From Acidobacteriaceae bacterium (GTDB lineage Bacteria; Acidobacteriota; Terriglobia; Terriglobales; Acidobacteriaceae): a DNA stretch of 8,476 bases. The stretch spans positions 1-8,476 of the forward strand of contig PLKY01000020.1 of assembly GCA_003140785.1 (NCBI GenBank), read 5' to 3'. The notes below the pieces were generated by a model. The model did not search any database, was not told the origin of the DNA, and saw nothing but the letters and a program-made list of their open reading frames with translations. Positions 1 to 6,328 of the stretch are shown here, in pieces. The first letter of the stretch is position 1; every line of letters starts with the position of its first letter. The position numbers and the translations under genes are program-made.

Positions 1-1717
1 CCCAGACCAGGTTGTATTTCTGACTCCAAGTTCCTGGACTATTGAAGGCCAGCTTATAGTGATCTCCTTCCTTCGACATCGCGACCCATTTCACTGCCAT
101 GCTCCTCGCCACGGTGCCGAACTCGAAGGCAACTTCATCGTGATGCAACAAATGAGCAAGATCCGCATATGCCGCGAGTGCATCGATTGCCTTAATTGAT
201 AGATTCGCGTTGTGGGCGACGTGGCCTGCGAAGTCATCGGTCGTGAGCTGATTCTCCGGATCAAGCCCCTTCTGTTTCAGGTACTCGGCCCAACTCGTGA
301 GTTGACTCCAATAGACCTCCGCCAGATGAGCGTTGCCTTCCGCTCGCGCCAGCGCATCAATCAGAATGAGCATGTTGCCACTTTCTTCAACTGGCATCTG
401 ATCTTCCTCACTCGCTTCGCCGCCGCCGTAAACCTGACCATTCGCCAGTGGATATTGCCCCAAATCATGGGGCGCGAAGGGGAATCGCCAGCGAGGAAGT
501 GCGGAGTACTCGAGCACTGGAAGCAACTGCGCCTCAAGCAGCTTCGGCTGGAAGAACAAGAAGAAAGGAGCAGATGGATAAAGTACGTCCACAGTCGCTA
601 TGCAACCATTTGAAAAGTTCTCTTTGGCGAAAAGCATCGGTTCGCCGTTGATATCGGCAACCAGTTCATGAGCAGCGAGAGTTTGCCGATAGGACATAAT
701 TGCAATCGCTGCGTAGTGCTGCCCACCAAGCTTGATCAAATCTCTCGTCAAATCAGAATCGAATTGGTTGCCGCGATTCTGCAAATCAGCATATTGCTTT
801 TCCGCGGTATCGAGCATCTCCTCGACCGGCATATTCTTACGCTGCCAATAAGGCTGCAGGTTCCTCTGAAGGTACTGAATGGCATACCCCTCTGTATAGG
901 AAACGAGAACATGTCGAACAACCTTTGTGGAACTCACAGACCCAAAATCCAGAACGGCGTCCAGATGTGCGCTAGATTGGCTGGCGGGTTCAGGCATGCC
1001 AATAGAATCGTCCTCAATGAGATGGCCCGAGTCGATGAACCTTTCCATGAGATTTCTGAAGAGAGCTATTTCTGCGGGTTCATTCTTCGGCACCGCCAAA
1101 TGAAAATAGCCCCAGTTGATTCGTAGATCGTCTCCTGAGCGATTCAGTACATTCTGATCGTGGGATCCAACCGACAATACATGAAGCAATCTCGTCTGGT
1201 GACGAGAGGTCACGACCGGTTCGCTGCGATCGTTAACCGCAATCACAGGATCAACATCCAGTAACACTGAAACCTGATGAGAGCCCGAGTCTGTCGCCTT
1301 CACATTCCAGGTCAGGTAGGTAACAGGGCGGGATAGCACATCCAGGTCGTTCATCATCGCCGGTGTGAAGAATTCGAATTCAAGCTGCACGCCAGCTTCC
1401 CGAAAGACATATTGAGTATGGGTGGGCGTCACCACTATCGAAGTCTGGGTCATCGCCTGAACGCTATCGGGATGCTCACCCATGAACCGGAAGGCTTTGC
1501 CATCGATCCGCGCGATCCCCTCCATGGGTTGGGGCGCGCCTGTCCAATGCCGAGTTGGCTCGTCGGTCAGCCTATCTGCCATGGACCAGATGCTGAAATA
1601 GGGATTGTGCGTCACCAGCGGAACTGCAGGGGGGCGCTGCTGCGCCGATACATTGAAGGCCGTTAAAAAGATAACGGCCGCGGAAGCGATTGGGACTCCA
1701 CATGGGTTCGTTCGCAT
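1..1717 (-). CDS. Secreted glutaminase-family protein (DUF4964/DUF5127/DUF4965/DUF1793), 3' end beyond window
   Basis: Reading the complement from ATG at 1717 gives 572 uninterrupted codons to the left edge with no stop, so this is the N-terminal part of a longer protein; relatives are usually over 800 residues. Residues 1-25 form a signal peptide (hydrophobic core about 10-23, V-S-A before a likely cut at A25), so the product is exported. NPYFSIWS at 38-45 and the nearby RHWTG mark the N-terminal DUF4964 region. About 90-310 fits DUF5127. A DUF4965-like part starts near R315 (RGNQFDSDLT) and includes MPVEESGNM at 441-449. TDDFAGHVAHNAN at 493-505 leads into the DUF1793-like part, and GTWSQKYNLVW is cut by the edge. 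The family includes fungal glutaminase GtaA; glutamine hydrolysis is inferred from family only, and the substrate of bacterial members is uncertain. The start is supported by a GAGGAGAAGG ribosome site about 10 bases upstream. An insertion sequence lies 113 bp upstream. Confidence 0.9.
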   Translation of the reverse strand, partial: MRTNPCGVPIASAAVIFLTAFNVSAQQRPPAVPLVTHNPYFSIWSMADRLTDEPTRHWTGAPQPMEGIARIDGKAFRFMGEHPDSVQAMTQTSIVVTPTHTQYVFREAGVQLEFEFFTPAMMNDLDVLSRPVTYLTWNVKATDSGSHQVSVLLDVDPVIAVNDRSEPVVTSRHQTRLLHVLSVGSHDQNVLNRSGDDLRINWGYFHLAVPKNEPAEIALFRNLMERFIDSGHLIEDDSIGMPEPASQSSAHLDAVLDFGSVSSTKVVRHVLVSYTEGYAIQYLQRNLQPYWQRKNMPVEEMLDTAEKQYADLQNRGNQFDSDLTRDLIKLGGQHYAAIAIMSYRQTLAAHELVADINGEPMLFAKENFSNGCIATVDVLYPSAPFFLFFQPKLLEAQLLPVLEYSALPRWRFPFAPHDLGQYPLANGQVYGGGEASEEDQMPVEESGNMLILIDALARAEGNAHLAEVYWSQLTSWAEYLKQKGLDPENQLTTDDFAGHVAHNANLSIKAIDALAAYADLAHLLHHDEVAFEFGTVARSMAVKWVAMSKEGDHYKLAFNSPGTWSQKYNLVW

Positions 1718-1754
1718 TTTATTGATCGACCTTCTCCTCGTTGAAACTCTCATT

Positions 1755-1776
1755 GCGTTTCATCTTCTAGAAACGC
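1755..1776. promoter_or_regulatory. Inverted repeat GCGTTTC-N8-GAAACGC upstream of the glutaminase-family gene
   Basis: GCGTTTC at 1755-1761 and GAAACGC at 1770-1776 are perfect 7-base inverted arms around an 8-base spacer. A further TGAAAC at 1742-1747 pairs with GTTTCA at 1757-1762, giving three regularly placed GAAAC/GTTTC half-sites 25-60 bases before the ATG. This could be a regulator binding site or an mRNA leader hairpin. Function is inferred from symmetry and position only. Confidence 0.4.
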
Positions 1777-1821
1777 TCAAATAGCTTTGCTCTGTGGCAG
1801 TGTTCAAAAGAGGGTAAGCGT

Positions 1822-1830
1822 ACGGCGATC
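1822..1830. repeat. Target site duplication, left copy
   Basis: ACGGCGATC directly abuts the left inverted repeat of the insertion sequence and is repeated exactly at 3414-3422 on the other side. Nine bases is the duplication length expected for IS50-like members of the IS4 family. The perfect match indicates that this insertion happened here and that the flanks have not been rearranged or diverged since. Confidence 0.93.
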
Positions 1831-1850
1831 CTTTCAATTACCCACAAGTT
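1831..1850. repeat. Left terminal inverted repeat of the insertion sequence
   Basis: CTTTCAATTACCCACAAGTT is the exact reverse complement of 3394-3413. The next base inward and the next base outward do not match, so the arms are 20 bp. The transposase stop codon (1834-1836) is contained in this arm. Confidence 0.95.
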
Positions 1851-3327
1851 GAACTCCGATCATGATGCCGAGTTCGATGTCTGTTAATCGGGACAGGCCT
1901 CTCCAGATGACGGTATTTCCCGGTGGCGGGTCGTGTGCGCGAGCAAGATAACCTCCCAGACGCGCGAGCTTGACGATGTAGTGGCCGAGTGACAGGCGTG
2001 GTGGAACCGATCGCTTATTGGGGACCAGTTCGTCGAGCAGATACTGGTCAAGATCCGTGAAAGCCTCTGTTGGGGCCGCATCGGGACGGGTACGATTCAA
2101 CATCGTGATCCAGAAGATTCTCCAGCTGAGGATAGTCAGGATAGCAATGAGATTCACAAGCCGTTCGGCGGTTCTCAGCTTCGCTTCTTCGGCTCTGCAT
2201 CCGGATTTGAGGATTTTATGAAAGGTCTCGATCTTCCATCTCTGGGCGTACCATTCCAGCTTCTCGATAGCGTCGAGGCAGGAGAGCACCGGCAGGTCGG
2301 TGAGCAGCTTCCAGTTGATCTTTTCTCGGTCTTTTGGGCTCGTCCTCTCCGTGGCATGAATGGCCGTGAGGAACAGCTCCGGATAATCCTTTTGCTTGCC
2401 TCTCGGTGGACGAACCACCATGCGGCGAAAGCGCATTTCTAGCACCGCGGTACTCACCTCGCCTTGTCTGTTGCGCACCTGAAGCGAATGCAGGCCACGC
2501 AACTTTGAGTCTTTCATTTCAGCGGCCACTGTGGTCGTGCCCTCTCCAGCCAACCGGTCAACGCAGGTGCGCACCAGGAAATGCGTGCCCAGTTGCTGCG
2601 CCAGGCAGAACAACTCATATATGTCGCTCTCGCGATCCCCGATATGAACGCAACGCTTCGGATCACCGAGCAACTCCGTCGACTGGCGTAGGTTCTCCAG
2701 CCAGCGGATGCTCTCCTTCTTTTCGATCGGTACACGCGTGGGATTGATCCTGCGCTTCAGAGCGTTCGCGCCGTGAAACTTGTCTCTGTTCCAGAACTTG
2801 ATCGCCGCTAGCCCGAGAGGCAGGCCCTCACGCGTGGTCACCAGGCTGGAATGCATGAGGATTCCGCACTGGGTGTGAAATCGCGGTGGACCAGGTTTAC
2901 CGATGGAAGTAGGAATTCTGTTCACTATCCCGATCGACGCGGTGTCTTCGTGGCGAAAGGAGAACTCCGTCGTGTCGTGAAGGATCAGGATAGGAAAACC
3001 CTTCGCCGCAGCAAAACGATCTCGCGTGGAAGAAAAGTGACCAGCCAGAATATTCGCTTCGCTGATCCGCCCATTGCCAAAGAACCGATAGGCGGCCTTG
3101 GTGTTGGCCCAGTCCTGGCAAGCCCACGGCGTAGCCGCACCCACTTTGCTCGACAATTGTTCTAACAGCTGTCGCAGTCGCTTGCCGTGGCGGACATCCT
3201 CGAACTCGCATCCCACAACCTCATTGTCTATCCATGCATCCGTTCCTGCCTCATCAGATGCTCTCCTACGCTCGACACTATCCAACACCGGCTTCTTGCT
3301 CATGGCCTCCACTGCGCCATGACTCAT
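1834..3327 (-). CDS. IS4-family DDE transposase, Tn5/IS50-like
   Basis: This 497-residue protein catalyses cut-and-paste transposition of the surrounding element by binding its terminal repeats. Residues about 33-110 resemble the Tn5 transposase N-terminal DNA-binding domain (WANTKAAYRFFGN at 73-85). The RNase H-like catalytic core shows the three expected acidic residues: D118 in LHDTTEF, D231 in HIGDRESDIYEL, and E367. E367 lies in the IS4 signature Y-(2)-R-(3)-E-(6)-K, seen as Y360, R363, E367 and K374. The C-terminus (IVKLARLGGYLARAHDPPPG and following) matches the Tn5 end, so the protein looks full length and intact. ATG at 3327 is used, with a GAGAG stretch just before it. A second in-frame ATG (codon 9), preceded by GGAGG, is possible, and internal starts can give inhibitor forms in Tn5. 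No frameshift is seen. Confidence 0.96.
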   Translation of the reverse strand: MSHGAVEAMSKKPVLDSVERRRASDEAGTDAWIDNEVVGCEFEDVRHGKRLRQLLEQLSSKVGAATPWACQDWANTKAAYRFFGNGRISEANILAGHFSSTRDRFAAAKGFPILILHDTTEFSFRHEDTASIGIVNRIPTSIGKPGPPRFHTQCGILMHSSLVTTREGLPLGLAAIKFWNRDKFHGANALKRRINPTRVPIEKKESIRWLENLRQSTELLGDPKRCVHIGDRESDIYELFCLAQQLGTHFLVRTCVDRLAGEGTTTVAAEMKDSKLRGLHSLQVRNRQGEVSTAVLEMRFRRMVVRPPRGKQKDYPELFLTAIHATERTSPKDREKINWKLLTDLPVLSCLDAIEKLEWYAQRWKIETFHKILKSGCRAEEAKLRTAERLVNLIAILTILSWRIFWITMLNRTRPDAAPTEAFTDLDQYLLDELVPNKRSVPPRLSLGHYIVKLARLGGYLARAHDPPPGNTVIWRGLSRLTDIELGIMIGVQLVGN

Positions 3328-3393
3328 CTCTCAATGTAAGTACCTGACTTGAGGCAGAATACTGGGCATCAATACTCACGCGGATTCAGTGAA

Positions 3394-3413
3394 AACTTGT
3401 GGGTAATTGAAAG
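3394..3413. repeat. Right terminal inverted repeat of the insertion sequence
   Basis: This arm is an exact 20-bp reverse complement of 1831-1850. It lies 66 bases upstream of the transposase start and is followed at once by the second copy of the 9-bp target duplication. Confidence 0.95.
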
Positions 3414-3422
3414 ACGGCGATC
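3414..3422. repeat. Target site duplication, right copy
   Basis: ACGGCGATC is identical to 1822-1830. It overlaps the first arm of the palindrome at 3420-3438, so the element inserted at the edge of that structure. Confidence 0.93.
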
Positions 3423-3438
3423 CCATCTCGAATGGGAT
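3420..3438. terminator. ATCCCAT-N5-ATGGGAT palindrome downstream of the LacI-HTH gene
   Basis: Perfect 7-base arms (3420-3426 and 3432-3438) surround a 5-base loop, about 36 bases after the stop of the short LacI-HTH gene on the minus strand. Position fits a transcription terminator or mRNA 3' hairpin, but there is no U-tract in either direction, so a regulator-binding palindrome is an equal possibility. The insertion sequence abuts it. Confidence 0.35.
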
Positions 3439-3473
3439 TTAGAGTGTGTCATCAAGAAGTTGGAAACTGTGGC

Positions 3474-3857
3474 CTATTGAGCGATTCTTTTCCACATCTC
3501 CACATCCATACACAGGTTGACAACCAATCTTTTTAGTCGTGCATTTTCTTCCTGCAGCAAACGCAGGCTCATGACACTTCGCGGTGCATTTAGAGCCTTC
3601 GCTCGTGGATCGGAATGCAGCTCCGTCCCGGTTCGAGTCGACGAAGGAACATTGCTCTCACGCTTTCTCGGAATACCTCCCTTCCCCCGACGCAATTCAA
3701 CCGCGTGCACGTCAGGACTCCACTTCATCCTTGAAATAACAGACAAGACCTTGGATCTCGTGTGATCAGACACGATCGCCGCCCCGTTTATGACACGCGA
3801 CACCGTCGCTGTCGAAACTCCTGCCATTTGGGCGACGTCTCTCAAAGTGCAAGACAC
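3474..3857 (-). CDS. Short LacI-type HTH protein with coiled-coil-like C-terminal tail, no sugar-binding domain
   Basis: The 127-residue product starts with a canonical LacI headpiece: LRDVAQMAGVSTATVSRVIN at about 5-24 is the helix-turn-helix, and HAVELRRGK at 51-59 corresponds to the hinge helix. The usual sugar-binding domain of about 270 residues is absent. After a basic, Ser/Thr-rich linker (about 60-95) the protein ends in LLQEENARLKRLVVNL and DVEMWKRIAQ (about 100-127), a heptad-like helix resembling the C-terminus of IS3-family OrfA proteins. DNA binding is well supported; a dimerising tail and effector-independent repression are inferred. GTG at 3857 is chosen because GGAGAG lies 6 bases upstream and the protein then begins in the usual LacI way; a TTG at 3896 would add 13 residues. 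The region after the stop contains no continuation of a sugar-binding domain in the bases left before the insertion sequence. It follows the GH51 gene and is a candidate local regulator. Confidence 0.8.
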   Translation of the reverse strand: MSCTLRDVAQMAGVSTATVSRVINGAAIVSDHTRSKVLSVISRMKWSPDVHAVELRRGKGGIPRKRESNVPSSTRTGTELHSDPRAKALNAPRSVMSLRLLQEENARLKRLVVNLCMDVEMWKRIAQ

Positions 3858-3896
3858 TATGCTCTCTCCAGGAGAACCATTGTTACTACGTCTCAA

Positions 3897-3911
3897 CCTG
3901 AACGGCTCAGG
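3897..3911 (-). promoter_or_regulatory. Leader hairpin CCTGA-N5-TCAGG after repeat copy A
   Basis: Perfect 5-base arms around a 5-base loop lie 3 bases beyond the end of repeat A and about 40 bases before the GTG of the LacI-HTH gene. A different hairpin follows repeat B in the same relative place. An mRNA leader structure is an inference from position. Confidence 0.3.
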
Positions 3912-3914
3912 CTT

Positions 3915-4026
3915 ATCACTCGAACCTACCTTCTCCTATCATTCAAAGATTCCAAGCATTCATTTCGCGTGCGCGGGAACCGAATCGGATAGCCAACTTT
4001 CCATCGGTTGTTTGTTCGGACCATCC
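3915..4026. repeat. Direct repeat, copy A (112 bp)
   Basis: This stretch matches 6329-6441 in the same orientation with 10 substitutions and one single-base indel, about 90% identity. It ends 57 bases upstream of the GTG of the LacI-HTH gene; copy B lies in the same relative place before the GH51 gene. The indel shifts any reading frame and the changes do not favour third codon positions, so the repeat is more likely non-coding, for example a duplicated promoter or leader. It does not have terminal inverted repeats of a mobile element. It could instead be a scar of a segmental duplication. Confidence 0.9.
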
Positions 4027-4132
4027 AGCGTTCCGCGTTCCAAGGCTCCGCGACTGCCGTCGTCGCAGCATGCACGAGCATAGAGCCCAGCAGACAGATC
4101 AACACACCGCATGCGAAACCTGAGATATTCAT
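3926..4132 (-). pseudogene. Signal-peptide ORF truncated at repeat A (probable 5' gene remnant)
   Basis: ATG at 4132 opens 68 codons, 49 bases after the GH51 stop on the same strand, preceded by a purine-rich GAGAGAAGAAAGAG tract. Residues 1-28 are a convincing signal peptide: MNISGFACGVLICLLGSMLV is the core and an A-x-A type end (AVA) precedes E29. Only about seven residues of possible mature protein (EPWNAER) follow before the sequence enters repeat A. From there to the stop the frame is just the repeat read through, ending in an arginine-rich run. In the other repeat copy the equivalent frame stops early. The simplest reading is the 5' end of a lost secreted protein, once co-transcribed with the GH51 gene, cut off where the repeat begins. 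A genuine small exported peptide cannot be excluded. Confidence 0.5.
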
Positions 4133-4181
4133 CTCTTTCTTCTCTCTTCGCCCGTGCACACTTCACCTTCGCGGCTCAGTG

Positions 4182-6245
4182 TTACTTCTTGAGTGCAATC
4201 TGTATCACTGTTACGCTGGCGTTCGGAAAGGTGTAGGTATGTTTGGCAGTGAATCTCTCGGTGTGTGTCACAGCGGTCACGCGGTACGGGTTGTATTCGT
4301 CGTTCTCAGCAAGCACACCGTCGCCAGCGATGGTCGTCACCTGAGCGGGCCCACTGTCTACTGCAAAGGAACTAAGATCGATAACTGCGGATTCGGGACG
4401 TGTAACATGGCGATTGACGCACAGCAGCACCAACTTGCTTCCGTCTTCCGATTGGGCTGCGACGACATCGAGATACGGCGCAGACGTGATCTCTGGTAGT
4501 TGAGTGACGCCCTTCGAGATGTTGAAGGTTGGTGAAGTGGACTCCACCCTGAGCAAAGTGTGGGGTCTCGCATTTGCGTAAGTCCGCAGCACCCAGTAGG
4601 CGGGCGAGACATACACCTGTTCCCGCTTCTTCCATATCCCGCCAAACTCGACAATCCCCGTCATATTGGCGATCGACACTGCATCCGAGTTACGCATCAT
4701 CGCATTCAGGAATCCACCGGCAAGCACGGCGCCTCCCATATTGTTGTAATTCGGTACTGTACGCGAGTTGGCGCCCATCAACCACTCGGTAAAGGCAAAC
4801 TGCACCTTGGGCCTGTGAGCTTCCACAGCCTGCTGCTTCATTGCACGGATCCGTTCCGACAGGCCCCAAGGGAGAGCGAGCATCGCCATCGTTCGAAATT
4901 CGTTTGTGGCCCCGGGAAGAAGCACGTCTTCGTTAAAGATGAAGTGACTGGAAAGATAATCGAAGGTGTCAGCGGGGTTGGTAAGCTGCTGCGCGTTCCA
5001 GTCCTGAAACAGGCCTGCGTCGCCTCCGGTCGCAATCAGGTGGGCACTTGGGTCAACCTTTCGCACGGCGTTACTATTCGCTAGAGTCACGGCCGCGGCA
5101 AGTGTCGCCGCAGGATAGCCCACCTGGTAGTCTCCCCAAAGCTCATTCCCCAGTTCCCAGGTAAGGCCCCCGTGATGATCAGCCCAGTGCGCGTTGACGA
5201 AGCTGACCCACTCGGCAGCTTCGCGCGGTGTTCCGGTACCCAGGTTCAGTGCAATCTGCGGCTTCGCCTGGATGAGCTCACAGAAGCGGAGGAACTCGGC
5301 TGTGCCGAATGTGTTGTACTCGGGTATACCCCAGGCCAAGTTCAATTTACTAACGCGAGTGTCCAGCGGCCCCACGCCGTCGTGCCAGTCATACGCTGAG
5401 GTGAAGTTACCCCCGAAACGAACCACCGGCGAATGGAGTTCCCGTGCCAACGTCAGGACTTCTGGGTCCATGCCATCCACTGCGTCGTCAGGGTTCAAGA
5501 CGACGTTGTCCACCAGCACACGAGCATCGCCTTCGAGAGAGATCACCAGATCCGCAGGTTCAAGCGGAGCCACTTGGCCGGGATTCAACTCAAGGTGAAA
5601 TGTGTACTTCACCCAAGCGTCTGATGGCGCCTGCACAACACTCGCCGCCAGCACTTCCGCCGGGTGCGCGTGGCGGCGCAGGGAGAGCTTTACCGTATAG
5701 TTCCCATCGACATGCTTCAGCCAGAGGCTGCCGCTGTACTTGAGCTCTCGATGAACAGGGAGGTAGACCTGTTCCAGTATGCCCACCTCCTTGCCCGGAA
5801 GCGACATCAGGAGCATGGATTGTGCTGAATTCGCCGCGTCTCCACGCACTGGAACATAACGGCTGCCCTGGGCTAGATAGAGTGGCTCCCACGGGGTTGG
5901 CAAACCGAGCGATGACGCTGCACGAAGTTCAGCGTGGGAATTCCACAGCGTCTCGAGATTCTCCCCAGACCAGAGTCCCTCTTCAAAAGAGGGATTCTCC
6001 ACAACGTTGGCCCAAAGTCCTCCGTAAGTAGAGTGACCAATCGGCTCTAGAAAACTCCCAAAAAGAGTAGGTGCTATCTCTTGCCGCGTGTCGGGATGGC
6101 TAACTCGAATTACGATGGGCTTGTCTTGGAGTTCTGGCGAAGACTCCGACATCTGAGGCCAAGCGAGAGGGACCGCAGATACCGCCAAACAAAACAAGGT
6201 AAAAGGCTTGATGAGCTCTAGTGCCGATTTGACGAGGATCTTCAT
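4182..6245 (-). CDS. Secreted alpha-L-arabinofuranosidase, glycoside hydrolase family 51
   Basis: The 687-residue enzyme is predicted to release terminal alpha-L-arabinofuranosyl residues from arabinoxylan, arabinan or similar chains by a retaining mechanism. Residues 1-28 are a signal peptide (hydrophobic 15-27, PLA before the cut), placing it in the periplasm or outside. LFGSFLEPIG begins at about 61 and ENPSFE lies near 83-88. About 90-235 is beta-rich and resembles an inserted carbohydrate-binding-type module. The TIM barrel has VRFGGNFTSAYDW (R276), GNELWG with acid/base E368, and FTEWLMG with nucleophile E487; the 119-residue spacing between the two glutamates fits GH51. The C-terminal part from about 550 fits the family's beta-sandwich domain. 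The arginine motif reads RFGGN where RxPGGN is usual. ATG at 6245 is chosen because it starts the signal peptide; AGAAG lies 12 bases upstream, so the TTG two codons earlier is an alternative. An upstream ATG at 6311 would put charged residues before the signal. Confidence 0.95.
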   Translation of the reverse strand: MKILVKSALELIKPFTLFCLAVSAVPLAWPQMSESSPELQDKPIVIRVSHPDTRQEIAPTLFGSFLEPIGHSTYGGLWANVVENPSFEEGLWSGENLETLWNSHAELRAASSLGLPTPWEPLYLAQGSRYVPVRGDAANSAQSMLLMSLPGKEVGILEQVYLPVHRELKYSGSLWLKHVDGNYTVKLSLRRHAHPAEVLAASVVQAPSDAWVKYTFHLELNPGQVAPLEPADLVISLEGDARVLVDNVVLNPDDAVDGMDPEVLTLARELHSPVVRFGGNFTSAYDWHDGVGPLDTRVSKLNLAWGIPEYNTFGTAEFLRFCELIQAKPQIALNLGTGTPREAAEWVSFVNAHWADHHGGLTWELGNELWGDYQVGYPAATLAAAVTLANSNAVRKVDPSAHLIATGGDAGLFQDWNAQQLTNPADTFDYLSSHFIFNEDVLLPGATNEFRTMAMLALPWGLSERIRAMKQQAVEAHRPKVQFAFTEWLMGANSRTVPNYNNMGGAVLAGGFLNAMMRNSDAVSIANMTGIVEFGGIWKKREQVYVSPAYWVLRTYANARPHTLLRVESTSPTFNISKGVTQLPEITSAPYLDVVAAQSEDGSKLVLLCVNRHVTRPESAVIDLSSFAVDSGPAQVTTIAGDGVLAENDEYNPYRVTAVTHTERFTAKHTYTFPNASVTVIQIALKK

Positions 6246-6293
6246 GTTCAATGATGTCTTCTTTCGTGCAAGGAAATGGGATCGGGGAACCGA

Positions 6294-6328
6294 GGCCCGA
6301 CGCGGACCCATAGGGGCAACACCGGGCC
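6294..6328 (-). promoter_or_regulatory. Leader hairpin GGCCCG-N23-CGGGCC between repeat B and the GH51 start
   Basis: Perfect 6-base GC-rich arms (6294-6299 and 6323-6328) enclose a 23-base region that has its own CCC/GGG pairing around a short loop. The outer arm starts at the base directly after repeat B ends. It lies about 50-85 bases before the GH51 ATG, so it would sit in the 5' leader if transcription starts in the repeat. No ligand-binding riboswitch class is recognised. Confidence 0.35.

Larger units (their letters stand above)
1831..3413 (-). mobile_element. Complete IS4-family (IS50/Tn5-like) insertion sequence, 1583 bp
   Basis: The element is bounded by perfect 20-bp inverted repeats (1831-1850 and 3394-3413) and a perfect 9-bp direct duplication of the target (1822-1830 and 3414-3422). 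It holds one full-length DDE transposase on the minus strand, whose stop codon lies inside the left terminal repeat, as is common in compact insertion sequences. There are no passenger genes. It sits between the short LacI-HTH gene and the glutaminase-family gene. Removing it with one target copy restores a 164-bp intergenic region. Intact ends, target duplication and transposase together suggest a recent and possibly still mobile insertion. I cannot name the element without a search of an insertion-sequence catalogue. Confidence 0.95.

Noticed and set aside
212..1126. Plus-strand open frames at 212-613 and 668-1126
   Set aside because: They lie opposite the continuous minus-strand glutaminase-family frame, which has clear family motifs throughout. 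The plus-strand products have no recognisable domain and no convincing start sites.
2018..3322. Several open frames on both strands inside the insertion sequence
   Set aside because: All are shadows of the 497-residue transposase, which carries complete catalytic motifs and fills the element from end to end.
4008..5084. Plus-strand open frames at 4008-4499 and 4560-5084
   Set aside because: They are antisense to the GH51 gene, and their products show no domain, signal peptide or ribosome site.
6245..6311. ATG at 6311 as the GH51 start
   Set aside because: It would place 22 charged residues before a normal signal peptide, and the extra codons overlap the leader hairpin; ATG at 6245 is more consistent with export.
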